Assembly: GCA_045534445.1 (NCBI GenBank)
Contig: JAZSJQ010000112.1
Span: 1-40,875 of the forward strand
Length of the DNA stretch: 40,875 nt
Direction of reading: 5' to 3'
DNA from: JAISGQ01 sp045534445
Lineage (GTDB): Bacteria > Bacillota > Clostridia > Oscillospirales > Acutalibacteraceae
Positions within the stretch are counted from its first letter, which is position 1, and every line of letters begins with the position of its first letter. The position numbers and the translations under genes are program-made. The notes under the pieces are model-generated. The model saw only the letters and a list, made by a program, of their open reading frames with translations, did no database searches and was not told the DNA's origin. Positions 1 to 7,507 of this stretch are shown here, in pieces.

Positions 1-1
1 A

Positions 2-190
2 AAGAAAGGCTATTTTATTTGTCCTATCTGTCATATGCAGTCAGAATTTGACCCTTGCGATGATGATTGTATAAAGCAATTATGCATCAAAGAACCGGCA
101 GGCTGCTGTCCCAACTGCTCTCACAAAACACTTCCGATACGAGAGGCTTTTGAAGAAATCCTCAAAGAAACAATAAGTTCGAACAACTGA
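2..190 (+). CDS. Zinc-ribbon protein, C-terminal part (5' end outside window)
   Basis: An open frame enters from the window edge and stops with TGA at 188-190, leaving 62 residues. It carries a CPIC pair followed about 25 residues later by a CCPNC pair, the same layout as the C-terminus of the next gene (CPYC then CCPSC). This suggests a treble-clef or zinc-ribbon fold and tandem paralogy. The stop lies 15 bp before the next start, so the genes are probably co-transcribed. The N-terminus and the function are unknown. The shared cysteine pattern and absence of internal stops support a real coding region. Confidence 0.6.
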   Translation, partial: KKGYFICPICHMQSEFDPCDDDCIKQLCIKEPAGCCPNCSHKTLPIREAFEEILKETISSNN

Positions 191-205
191 AAAAGGAGGC
201 ATTAT

Positions 206-688
206 ATGGGCTTGTTTAAAGTTTCAACTGAATTCAACGAAGAATCGTTCCCCAAGCTCCCAAATCTTGATGCCGCAAAAAGAGCACGACTTTTTACATA
301 TATTCTCATGCTTGAAAAGTCTCTGGAAACATACATCAAGCTAAGCCATAACAATGAATATGTTCATGCTATCGCAGGATTCTTTGCCGCTATGGAAAAT
401 ATACTTTTTGATGGACACTCATCGGTAGAAGAGTATCTTTCAGCAAATTATCCGGAGAAATGTGAAATTTTCGAAATGGATATAATTGCATCGGACGAGG
501 GCGGATTTTACGGTATTTGCCCGTATTGCAAAAATGCTGTATATTTTAATGCAGATAAAAAGGAATGTCTGGAAGCGCTTCGAAATATCGGTGGAATAAG
601 AGGCTGCTGCCCAAGCTGTAAATTTGTAAGCAGATTACACCCATACACCATGATAGACGTACTTTTGAGAGGTAAAACATATGTATAA
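206..688 (+). CDS. Hypothetical zinc-ribbon protein (160 aa)
   Basis: I do not recognise the family. The first 100 residues look helical and charged. The last 55 contain CPYC (about 105-108) and GCCPSC (about 133-138), which would form a four-cysteine zinc site. The start follows a clear AAAGGAGG ribosome site with suitable spacing. The protein is paralogous at its C-terminus to the truncated gene just upstream, and its last codons overlap the next gene by 8 bp, which implies translational coupling. It is probably a cytoplasmic accessory protein of a mobile or defence-type operon; no catalytic motif is visible. Confidence 0.65.
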   Translation: MGLFKVSTEFNEESFPKLPNLDAAKRARLFTYILMLEKSLETYIKLSHNNEYVHAIAGFFAAMENILFDGHSSVEEYLSANYPEKCEIFEMDIIASDEGGFYGICPYCKNAVYFNADKKECLEALRNIGGIRGCCPSCKFVSRLHPYTMIDVLLRGKTYV

Positions 689-884
689 TGATAAAGACTT
701 GGAATTTATTAGCGAAGCCCTTGAAACTCCCGAAGAAAAGCTCAAATATATTGAGTTTCTTAAAAACAGATATGAAAAACTCGCATCGGAAACAGAGGTT
801 TTATCTCGCTACGAGGTTTTATCTCGCTACTTGTTATATACAATCAAAAAAGCACTCGGCGAACACGAAGGAGAATTGTTATGA
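681..884 (+). CDS. Small helical protein (67 aa) with internal duplication
   Basis: This short charged protein starts inside the end of the upstream gene (8 bp overlap) and ends overlapping the next small gene by 4 bp (ATGA), so the three are coupled. An 18-bp perfect tandem duplication (795-830) repeats the hexapeptide EVLSRY twice in frame and lengthens a predicted helix. No family is recognised. The overlaps and the GAGAGG upstream of the ATG favour translation over the competing +1 frame at 688. Confidence 0.5.
   Translation: MYNDKDLEFISEALETPEEKLKYIEFLKNRYEKLASETEVLSRYEVLSRYLLYTIKKALGEHEGELL
795..830 (+). repeat. 18-bp perfect tandem duplication
   Basis: Two identical 18-bp units lie head to tail at 795-812 and 813-830. 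Each begins GAGGTTTTATC, and together they encode two adjacent EVLSRY hexapeptides. The length is a multiple of three, so the reading frame is kept. Confidence 0.95.
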
Positions 885-1036
885 GCGATATTGATATCAT
901 GAGTATACTTGACGATTACGCAGCAACGCTTGATGTTCATAATGCAGCACTGGAAACTCAGAAAGATATTCTTGTGGAAATCAGCAGAATATTACTTGAT
1001 ATTGATAACATCGAGCTTGCGTATTGGAATCAATAA
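881..1036 (+). CDS. Small acidic helical protein (51 aa)
   Basis: The ATG overlaps the previous stop in an ATGA arrangement and follows a GAAGGAG ribosome site at 868-874. The product is short, acidic and rich in Asp, Ile and Leu in a heptad-like pattern, consistent with one or two amphipathic helices. No family is recognised. It is the last gene before a strong terminator, which supports it as the real end of the operon. Confidence 0.5.
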   Translation: MSDIDIMSILDDYAATLDVHNAALETQKDILVEISRILLDIDNIELAYWNQ

Positions 1037-1045
1037 AACAACGAA

Positions 1046-1087
1046 GCAAAATGGACGGCAGGGAGCAATCCCTGCCGTCCATTTTGC
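1046..1087. terminator. Bidirectional intrinsic terminator, 19-bp perfect stem
   Basis: A perfect 19-bp inverted repeat (1046-1064 with 1069-1087) closes a GCAA loop. Its outer part is A/T-rich on both sides, so it can end the plus-strand operon at 1036 and the convergent regulator gene ending at 1100. Confidence 0.85.
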
Positions 1088-1099
1088 TATTTATTGAGA

Positions 1100-1414
1100 C
1101 TAAATCCAGTCGATTAGGGTGTTGACCTTGGAAATATCGTCATCGCTCAGCTCACGCAAGCGCTCGCAAAGCTTTGCGTAGGGCGTATCGATTTGTTCAA
1201 GCGGCGCAAAGAACTCGCTTGCTGAAACTTCGAGATACTCAATGATATTGAACAGTTCCTTGACGGAAGGCATAGCAGTGCCGCTCGTGATTCCGCGAAT
1301 ATATGAGCCGCTTTTATCCAACTCCAGACTCATTTTGTGTTCAGACACATTCTTTTTAAGCCTGAGCTCGGTAATACGTGCTCTCAAGAATTCCACATAA
1401 TTTATTTCCGACAT
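1100..1414 (-). CDS. XRE-family helix-turn-helix regulator
   Basis: This 104-residue protein carries a Cro/CI-type helix-turn-helix in its first 70 residues: a 'LRLKKNVSEHKMSLEL' helix pair followed by SGSYIRGITSG as recognition helix, then PSVKELFNIIEYL. The C-terminal 35 residues are a short helical tail. Such proteins are DNA-binding repressors. The start at 1414 follows a GAGGG site. The upstream gap contains an 11-bp inverted repeat overlapping its promoter, so autoregulation and control of the divergent SLOG gene are likely but inferred. Confidence 0.85.
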   Translation of the reverse strand: MSEINYVEFLRARITELRLKKNVSEHKMSLELDKSGSYIRGITSGTAMPSVKELFNIIEYLEVSASEFFAPLEQIDTPYAKLCERLRELSDDDISKVNTLIDWI

Positions 1415-1484
1415 CCGTATCGCCCTCTTTGCAGTTAGATTATGTAATTATTTTATTACTAACTGTGTAAAAGAGTTGGTAGTA

Positions 1485-1527
1485 GTACTATTAATATGGT
1501 TCGCTATTATGATATAATTAATAGTAC
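1485..1527. promoter_or_regulatory. Inverted-repeat operator candidate
   Basis: GTACTATTAAT (1485-1495) is repeated in perfect inverted orientation as ATTAATAGTAC (1517-1527), with 21 bp between. The right arm sits inside the spacer of the minus-strand promoter and touches a TATAAT-like hexamer (1513-1518) facing the SLOG gene. The arm spacing, about three helical turns centre to centre, suits two bound dimers or looping by the adjacent XRE protein. Confidence 0.55.
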
Positions 1528-1536
1528 AATTATCAA
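1509..1536 (-). promoter_or_regulatory. Promoter of the XRE regulator
   Basis: On the minus strand, TTGATA (1531-1536) and TATCAT (1509-1514) are separated by 16 bp. This lies about 95 bp upstream of the regulator start and overlaps the inverted repeat. Confidence 0.5.
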
Positions 1537-1592
1537 TATTGCAGTGAGGTTAATAATATTGCTATTAATTCAAGCGAAAGGGTTGTGCGGAT

Positions 1593-2042
1593 ATGAAAAG
1601 ATGCTTCTTTATCGGACATCGCGAGGCAGATGACAGCATATATCAATCTCTTTATAAATCAATAGAAGACCACATAGTAAAATTCAATGTCGAAGAGTTT
1701 GTTGTTGGTCAGTATGGTGGATTCGACCGATTGGCAAGAAAGGCTTTGATTGAAGCAAAACAAAAACACCCACATATCAGACTTCTATTATTGATGTCAT
1801 ATCTTCCAACTGAGCACAATAAAACAATTTCGACAGAGTTTGATGACAGTATATACCCTGAAGGGTTGGAGTCCGTGCCGCGCAGATACGCCATAGTAAG
1901 AGCCAACCGCTACATGGTTGACCATTCCGATTATCTGATTGCGTATGTGACCCATCTGGCAAGCAATGCGTATAATTTGGTTGAGTATGCTATGAGAAAA
2001 CAAAAACATGTACAAGTTGATAATATTTCGAAATCGTTGTAA
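1593..2042 (+). CDS. SLOG-fold protein (DUF1273/YspA-like)
   Basis: This 149-residue protein opens with MKRCFFIGHRE, typical of the DUF1273/YspA branch of the SLOG (SMF/DprA/LOG) superfamily. It continues with a GGFDRLA segment (about 43-49) that forms the nucleotide-binding loop, and ends with a helical stretch containing NLVEYAMRK. SLOG proteins bind nucleotides or nucleotide-derived ligands and occur as sensors or effectors in defence islands. Length is normal for a single domain. It is divergent from the XRE regulator, which probably controls it, and is followed by its own terminator. The ligand cannot be read from the sequence. Confidence 0.8.
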   Translation: MKRCFFIGHREADDSIYQSLYKSIEDHIVKFNVEEFVVGQYGGFDRLARKALIEAKQKHPHIRLLLLMSYLPTEHNKTISTEFDDSIYPEGLESVPRRYAIVRANRYMVDHSDYLIAYVTHLASNAYNLVEYAMRKQKHVQVDNISKSL

Positions 2043-2049
2043 CACAATG

Positions 2050-2100
2050 AAGGTATTTATAAAATGAATTTTAGTAAAACTCATTTCATAAATACCTTTT
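2050..2100. terminator. Long hairpin terminator after the SLOG gene
   Basis: An 11-bp stem (2050-2060 with 2088-2098) continues into a 6-bp inner stem (2062-2067 with 2081-2086) and ends in a T run at 2097-2100. It begins 8 bp after the SLOG stop codon and can also end transcription of the convergent pseudogene. Confidence 0.8.
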
Positions 2101-2764
2101 TCACCACGGATTTCTATTATTTACATTCCTCTTATCATTATATCCGCTCTCAAGAACTGCTCTCGAATCCCAGTCTTCGCCGCATCCGACCTCCAACAAA
2201 CCATGCTCAGGCTGGATATTATATTTCCGGATTACTTCTAATACGATGGGGCCATTGTATTCGCTCGCCCAACTGACGTCTTTTTGATGTGCGGTTCTGT
2301 CTCTTTCCTCATATGCCGCATAGTATTTTTTATTTTCGTTTCTCATTATGTATCTGCTGTCGTTTATTGTCTTGGAAACCTCAAACCCCAATCGCTCATA
2401 CAGAGAAATTGCTCTCTCGTTTTTGATGAAAACATACAGCATAACAGGTTTATTAACAGATGCGCAGCACAACTTTATTACCTCGGAGCCAATTCCTTGG
2501 TTTTGAAACTCAGAGAAAATATATAAGTCATCTATTTCAAACTGTCCATCCTCGTTTTTGTAAAAATGATAATATCCCGCCTTTTGGTCTTCTGCATAAA
2601 TAACGGTGTATTCATTGATTGAATGCTTAATTTTTATGTACCCATTCCATTACCTTATTGTAATCGATTGATTCCAACCGCTCATAATCTTGTACCAGTT
2701 TTTTACAAAACTCATAAATGGGTTCAACATCTTCCACATTCGCCGTTCTATACGTTATCGCCAT
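2101..2764 (-). pseudogene. Frameshifted GNAT acetyltransferase fused to a methyltransferase fragment
   Basis: Reading leftwards from an ATG at 2762-2764, the first 45 codons (starting MAITYRTANVEDVEPI) are a GNAT N-terminus and hit a stop at an A-run (2631-2635 on the plus strand). The adjacent frame then carries the rest: a QNQGIGSEV acetyl-CoA loop and a NERAISLYERLGF ending typical of GNAT proteins. Without a stop the frame runs into YYAAYEER...LLEVGCGE, the SAM-binding N-terminus of a class I methyltransferase, and stops at 2101 after about 65 residues. One indel in the A-run explains the frame change. The methyltransferase lacks its C-terminal two-thirds. This is a decayed gene remnant. 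Confidence 0.75.
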
Positions 2765-2836
2765 AAAGCCCTTCCGTCCAATTCTTATTTGTCGAGCAGA
2801 TTATACCGCATAAATATTAAATTTTCCACCGAACTC

Positions 2837-2874
2837 AAAAACCTCTCCTGTCCCGGCAGACAAAAGAGGTTTTT
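2837..2874. terminator. Hairpin with A/T tails
   Basis: AAAAACCTCT (2837-2846) pairs perfectly with AGAGGTTTTT (2865-2874). U-tracts are possible in both orientations, but no intact gene ends immediately next to it. It may be a relic terminator of deleted genes between the pseudogene and the ATPase. Confidence 0.6.
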
Positions 2875-2962
2875 TCGCAGTGAGGGCAACGCGAGCGAAC
2901 CTGCATGCCTCCCGGCATCAGAGTCCGAAACCGTTACTTCGGCTGTTAAAACACATTACACA

Positions 2963-5900
2963 CTAATTAAGATTATTGATTATATTAAAGACTGCAGGAA
3001 TTCTGGGATCGGAAGCTCGATTGTAAACAAGAATAAGCGAGATAATATTCTTCTTGTAGGAATCATCGATATTTACGTATCTTGATAAGGTGCTTGCCGC
3101 AAAGGAATACCAGCCGTTTGTGTTGCGAATAAACTCCGGATTCTTACCGAGGTCTTTGGTAATCTTGGCGTCCTTTGCAGGCAGGCCTACAATTTCAAGA
3201 AATTCATAAGCGCCGAGAAGTTCAACAATCATGGCGGCGAAAAATTCACGGCGGGTAGTTGACAGTCTGTCGAAGGATTGCTTTATGTCCCTGTAATATT
3301 GTTCAAAAGCGTTGAATATTGCTATGTAATCCGCTTTTTTGTCGTTATCAATTGTTTTCAGACCTAAAATAATATTATTCAAAGGCGTTCTGTCATATTT
3401 ACCGGCTCTGAACTGCCTGATTATTTCGCGGGTAAGCTCGCCGCGTGCCATTCGAATAGAATCGTATGAGAGGAACCTTTCATCTGCGCGATAAAGGTTG
3501 GATTGCCACTTGTCAACTTTGACAAGAATGGGCTGAATCCAGTTTGTCTGGAATACAGCAGCAACACCGATGGGGAGACGGGCAATTTCATCGGCCTGGA
3601 AATTATCGGCTCCGATTGCACCGGCCGCCGTTTCGCGGTCAACCTGCTCGGGAAGCTTCATGATAATTTTCGTGTTGGTATTTTTGATAGCGCCGCTGTG
3701 AACTTCGGTAGGAGACTGATCAACGATCATAAATCCCTCGCCGTAACTGCGGATTTCAGCCAGTATGTTTTTAAGAAGCTCAACAGATTTGCCCTTTACA
3801 TTACTGCTGTCCTCGTGCTGATCGGTAGACACTCGCATGAAGATATTGTGAGCCTCTTCGAGAACTGTGACATGATGCAAGGGAGCGTTTTCCTGTTTGA
3901 TGCTGGCAGCTCTGTATTCATAGAGTCTGATGATGAGCATGCCGATAATCAGAGATTTTGTTTCCGAACCGCCCATATGACTCAGGTCAATTATAACGTT
4001 TTCGTCAAAAAGCTCTCTATCGGAAAGGTCTCCTTTGCCGCTGAAAATCATTCCGTAGGTTCCTGAGGAAAGAGTTTTTAGACGGGTAATCATAGAGCCC
4101 ATGAAATTACCTTTTGTCTCGCCGACATATTGGGATTTTTCAATTATCTTGGGCATGAGTTCAAGCATATCTGAAAAATCGGGAAAATTATTCGGGGTTC
4201 CAAAAACATTGATTGAGTTTGTAAGATCCCAGCCGCGCTTTATATAAGCTTTTTCAACACATTCACGGAGAAGGGCAGGCATCGTGGTATACATAGGCCA
4301 GCAAACATTGAAAATATCGACAAGGCGGTCGATGTGTTCGCGCACCGTTGTGCCTGAGCAAAAACGGAAAGGATTGATCTTAAGCATTCTGTATGAGTTG
4401 GGAAGCGCGGTGAATATTTTTACACCGGGAAGCCTGCCGAAAATCTTTTTATACTCACCTTTTACAGGCTCAATTACAAGGAATTTACACCCGATATTAT
4501 ACAGTCCGTTAAGAGAAAGGAACGTTGCGTTTGATTTACCGGAGTTATTGGTACCGGTGATAAAGCAGTGACCCCTCATTGCTTCGGAAGAAAGGCTGAC
4601 CTTTGTAGATTCCACCTTTCCCATGTGATATACATGACCGAGAGGGATTTCCTTTAGAGGCGTATTTTGAGCGGATGAAACTGCTGTGTTTGCCAGCTGA
4701 ACACTGCGTCCGAATTCTGCCATGCGCATTACAGAAACGCCGTCAATGGAACGATAGGGCACACCAAGCATGATCGGAAGCTCATTTCCGCTGACAAAGC
4801 TGGTGTGGTTGAAAAAAACATTCATTGAGCTTCCGCTTTGGTTGAGCGAAATAATAGGATGAGCGCAGTATTCAAGATTTTTAAGAACTCCGTATGTGCC
4901 GACTTTGTTTTCTTTGGGACTCCAGATATTCAGGTGAGAATTTTCGGAGTTTGAACGAGTTCCCGAAACCAGTGCACTGTAATTTGAAGCAGCGATGCGA
5001 GCAACGTTAGGGGAAGACGAAATAAAATACCCTGCACATTCCCACATACCGTATGATTCACAGTTTCTGATGCGGTCAAGCTGACTGTCGATTTTTTTCA
5101 GGAGCTCGGTAACAGTCTTATTTTTCATGGAAAGGGTGACACTTCTTGTTGTTCCGTCAGTGGTGCCGTTGTTTTGTCCGGTTGCGACAGAGGTTCCCTT
5201 GGCTGTTCCAGTTGTAACAGTATTCCCCTGATTGGAACCGGAGTTGATCATGGTTGACGAACCATGACCTTTGCCGTGGGAGAAGGTGATTCCCAGAAGA
5301 TTGACAGCATTGCCGCTGTTTATTCCTGTGTTGCGGCTGGTACCGCTGGAACTGAAGCTTCCTACAGAGTCAGCAATGCTATGATTAATGGAATCGGTAA
5401 TTGTGTTTGTGGTTGAAATGCTTGTGGTTACCGATGAGTTCTGTCCCATCTGGGAAGAAAGAGTTTCCAGAGCGGATATATCGGAATGAAGCTGCTCAAG
5501 CGCACTGCGTCTTGAGGCGAGCGCGGTTCCGCTTACGGGCGCAGCAATAAAAACAGCGGTATAATCGTTTCCGGCCATGGAATCAACAAAACGCTCAATG
5601 CCCTGAACATATTCCTTGTTGCCATCGCGTTCAGAGGGAACAATGCTGACAGCAGCAACACTGTTTGATGCGCTATTGCTGTTTATTGATGAGGTTAACA
5701 GAGATTCAATCTGACTGTTATTAAGTGAAGTGTATTCACAGCCGGGAAAATTTCCCGACAGAGAACTGCGGAAAGCGTCCTCAGCGTTGAGCGCATGGGA
5801 AAGAGAACGGATTCCCATATAATAATCTGTATGACCGTTTTTACAGTTAATGATAACTACGCAGGAACTGGAAAGATTATACATAGCCCTGAAAATATTA

Positions 5901-6148
5901 ACCAGTTTGCTGTTAACATTTTCTTCGGGAGACAGAATTATTTTATTAAGTTTTATAAGCCTTATCTGGGAAAAATCACAAAACTCTTTTCTCAGATTGT
6001 AGACTGGCAACGACCCGCAGTCTTCCATATAGTCGCGGTCGATAAACATCTTTACCTTGTCCACCATTTCCCCTGCTGCCAGCTGGAACTGCTGGGCGTT
6101 CATACTGTTGACAGAGTTCGGGGTATTTGAAAGTGTAAAATTATTCAT
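2963..6148 (-). CDS. HerA/FtsK-superfamily ATPase (DUF87-like), 1061 aa
   Basis: This large P-loop motor has Walker A GTNNSGKSN at about 532-540 and Walker B VTVLEEAHN at about 760-768. Later motifs (KLPEQVDRETAAG, LPIGVAAVF) are typical of the HerA/VirB4 branch of the HerA-FtsK superfamily, whose members form hexameric pumps for DNA or protein. Residues about 230-335 form a Ser/Thr/Gly/Asn-rich low-complexity insert. The last 170 residues are helical and unrecognised. No signal peptide or clear membrane helix is seen. The start follows GGAGGATAAATT. It is the second gene after a small acidic protein and is divergent from the nuclease-phosphorelay cluster, which suggests it is that system's motor. 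No NurA partner nuclease is visible. Confidence 0.85.
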   Translation of the reverse strand: MNNFTLSNTPNSVNSMNAQQFQLAAGEMVDKVKMFIDRDYMEDCGSLPVYNLRKEFCDFSQIRLIKLNKIILSPEENVNSKLVNIFRAMYNLSSSCVVIINCKNGHTDYYMGIRSLSHALNAEDAFRSSLSGNFPGCEYTSLNNSQIESLLTSSINSNSASNSVAAVSIVPSERDGNKEYVQGIERFVDSMAGNDYTAVFIAAPVSGTALASRRSALEQLHSDISALETLSSQMGQNSSVTTSISTTNTITDSINHSIADSVGSFSSSGTSRNTGINSGNAVNLLGITFSHGKGHGSSTMINSGSNQGNTVTTGTAKGTSVATGQNNGTTDGTTRSVTLSMKNKTVTELLKKIDSQLDRIRNCESYGMWECAGYFISSSPNVARIAASNYSALVSGTRSNSENSHLNIWSPKENKVGTYGVLKNLEYCAHPIISLNQSGSSMNVFFNHTSFVSGNELPIMLGVPYRSIDGVSVMRMAEFGRSVQLANTAVSSAQNTPLKEIPLGHVYHMGKVESTKVSLSSEAMRGHCFITGTNNSGKSNATFLSLNGLYNIGCKFLVIEPVKGEYKKIFGRLPGVKIFTALPNSYRMLKINPFRFCSGTTVREHIDRLVDIFNVCWPMYTTMPALLRECVEKAYIKRGWDLTNSINVFGTPNNFPDFSDMLELMPKIIEKSQYVGETKGNFMGSMITRLKTLSSGTYGMIFSGKGDLSDRELFDENVIIDLSHMGGSETKSLIIGMLIIRLYEYRAASIKQENAPLHHVTVLEEAHNIFMRVSTDQHEDSSNVKGKSVELLKNILAEIRSYGEGFMIVDQSPTEVHSGAIKNTNTKIIMKLPEQVDRETAAGAIGADNFQADEIARLPIGVAAVFQTNWIQPILVKVDKWQSNLYRADERFLSYDSIRMARGELTREIIRQFRAGKYDRTPLNNIILGLKTIDNDKKADYIAIFNAFEQYYRDIKQSFDRLSTTRREFFAAMIVELLGAYEFLEIVGLPAKDAKITKDLGKNPEFIRNTNGWYSFAASTLSRYVNIDDSYKKNIISLILVYNRASDPRIPAVFNIINNLN

Positions 6149-6197
6149 AATTTATCCTCCAAAAAACAAAACGGCAAAATAACTCAGGTGATCGGGA

Positions 6198-6470
6198 TCA
6201 ATCTCCGCCGCCTTCGCCGCCGTCACCATCTCCTTCTCCGCTGTCTCCTTCACCGTCAAAGCTGCCTTCATCCATGGCTTCGCCGGTGTCGACCTCCTCG
6301 GAGTAACCGTCATAATTGCCTTCTATGGATTCAGGTTCTTCCATTCTTTCGTCCTCCATGTAGTCATCGTTTTCAACGCGATCCTCGTTGCGGGGTCTTA
6401 TAGGACGAATTTCAGACTGTCTTCTTCTTTCTTCCTCGTCGTCGCCAAATAAACGGTTAATAAATCCCAT
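6198..6470 (-). CDS. Small, extremely acidic protein (90 aa)
   Basis: No family is recognised. The protein begins MGFINRLFGDDEEERR, a short amphipathic segment, and then becomes almost purely Asp, Glu, Gly and Ser, ending in a GEGDGDGGEGGGD-type tail. It is the first gene of the minus-strand operon, 49 bp before the ATPase. Its acidic tail resembles that of the divergent nuclease-like protein at 6694-7428. Possible roles are a DNA-mimic inhibitor, a metal buffer or a docking tail for the ATPase; none is demonstrated. A strong promoter lies just upstream. Confidence 0.7.
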   Translation of the reverse strand: MGFINRLFGDDEEERRRQSEIRPIRPRNEDRVENDDYMEDERMEEPESIEGNYDGYSEEVDTGEAMDEGSFDGEGDSGEGDGDGGEGGGD

Positions 6471-6531
6471 AATAATTCTCCTGTTTTCAATATTCTAAAA
6501 TTACGAAATAAAAAGAAACTTCTTTGAAAAT

Positions 6532-6560
6532 ATTATAACATGTGAAAGAGTGAATGTCCA
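6532..6560 (-). promoter_or_regulatory. Promoter of the acidic protein-ATPase operon
   Basis: On the minus strand, TGGACA (6555-6560), a 17-bp spacer and a perfect TATAAT (6532-6537) stand about 60 bp upstream of the acidic protein start at 6470. Confidence 0.7.
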
Positions 6561-6630
6561 TACGCCATGAAGCAATATTAATAAAAAACACAGAAAAGTA
6601 GAGAAAAACTTAATTAATATCACAAAAGAA

Positions 6631-6659
6631 TTGACGCAAGATATGTACAGAAGTATAAT
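6631..6659 (+). promoter_or_regulatory. Promoter of the nuclease-like gene
   Basis: TTGACG (6631-6636), a 17-bp spacer and TATAAT (6654-6659) lie 34 bp before the ATG at 6694. The divergent promoter for the ATPase operon is only about 70 bp away, so both could be co-regulated. Confidence 0.8.
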
Positions 6660-6693
6660 AAATCTTAAAGAAATATAAAGGAAGGATATTATT

Positions 6694-7428
6694 ATGGGAA
6701 CAAGAGAGGTTACATATAACGGATATAAATATACCATTGACACTGAAACCGGAACAACTACGGCTATAGGCCGTGTGACAGACGAAAAAGCTGAGAGAAA
6801 TGCGTATTTACAAAGAACGGCGGGGCATGATGACAGAGAAGAGAAAGATGATGGCGGTCATCTTATTGCAGCCGGTGAAAACGGCCCTCCTGTCGGTGAT
6901 AACATTCACGCTCAGGCCAGAGATTTAAACCGAGGAAACTATCGTGATGTTGAGCGCAACGAAATTGAAAAGGTAAGACAAGGTTATGATGTCGAGACAA
7001 AAAAGACCGCATTTATGAGCTCGGACAGCGAAAGGCCAAGCGCATATATGATAAGTGATACCATGACGGACAAAGACGGAAATAAGCAGGAGATACACTT
7101 TTCTTTCACCAATATGAATAACGACGAAATAAGTGAAATGGAAAAAGACGTGTTAAAATATGATGAAGAAAATGATAAAATGGAGTATACCGAGCTTCAC
7201 GGTCTTTCAAAGGAGGAGTATGAAGAGGCTTGCAAAGAAGCTGATAAATACAGCTCAATAAACGAACAGTTCAGCGATGGATGGACTCATTCTTCACCGG
7301 ATAATGAAAAAACGGAAAATTATGATGGGGAGAACATTCAGGACGAACCGATGGATGAGCCTGATTCCTATGATGACTATGAAATAGGTGACGAATCGGG
7401 CGATGACGGAGAAGGCGATACATGGTAA
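6694..7428 (+). CDS. DNA/RNA non-specific endonuclease (NS_2-like) with acidic tail
   Basis: Residues about 5-130 resemble the Endonuclea_NS_2 beta-beta-alpha-metal nuclease domain. It has an opening VTYNGYKYTID strand pair, the D-G-G-H-L-I-A motif at 53-59 (His56 as general base), Asn70, then RDLNRGNYRDVE at 76-87, where the family usually has the NLNRG and metal-ligand region. The last 100 residues are acidic, ending DESGDDGEGDTW. These domains commonly serve as polymorphic-toxin or effector nucleases. No signal peptide is seen. A GGAAGGA site precedes the ATG. It has its own promoter, divergent from the ATPase operon and upstream of the first VWA gene. No dedicated immunity gene is adjacent. 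Confidence 0.75.
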   Translation: MGTREVTYNGYKYTIDTETGTTTAIGRVTDEKAERNAYLQRTAGHDDREEKDDGGHLIAAGENGPPVGDNIHAQARDLNRGNYRDVERNEIEKVRQGYDVETKKTAFMSSDSERPSAYMISDTMTDKDGNKQEIHFSFTNMNNDEISEMEKDVLKYDEENDKMEYTELHGLSKEEYEEACKEADKYSSINEQFSDGWTHSSPDNEKTENYDGENIQDEPMDEPDSYDDYEIGDESGDDGEGDTW

Positions 7429-7444
7429 ATAAATATACGGTGGT

Positions 7445-7474
7445 TTCAAAATTTAAATAAATTTAAGTTTTGAA
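7445..7474. repeat. A/T-rich inverted repeat between nuclease and VWA genes
   Basis: TTCAAAATTTAAAT (7445-7458) pairs with ATTTAAGTTTTGAA (7461-7474) with one G-T. Lying between a stop and the next promoter, it could be a weak terminator or a protein-binding palindrome; there is no clean T run. Confidence 0.4.
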
Positions 7475-7478
7475 AATG

Positions 7479-7507
7479 TTGACTTTTGTTTCTTTTTGTT
7501 GTATTTT
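7479..7507 (+). promoter_or_regulatory. Promoter of first VWA gene
   Basis: TTGACT (7479-7484), a 17-bp spacer and TATTTT (7502-7507). The -35 context GTTGACTTTT is identical to that of the promoter of the second VWA gene at 8390, suggesting duplication together with the gene. Confidence 0.55.

Noticed and set aside
2963..6470. HerA-NurA DNA end-resection pair
   Set aside because: The neighbouring small protein is acidic and lacks a NurA nuclease pattern, so a NurA partner cannot be claimed.
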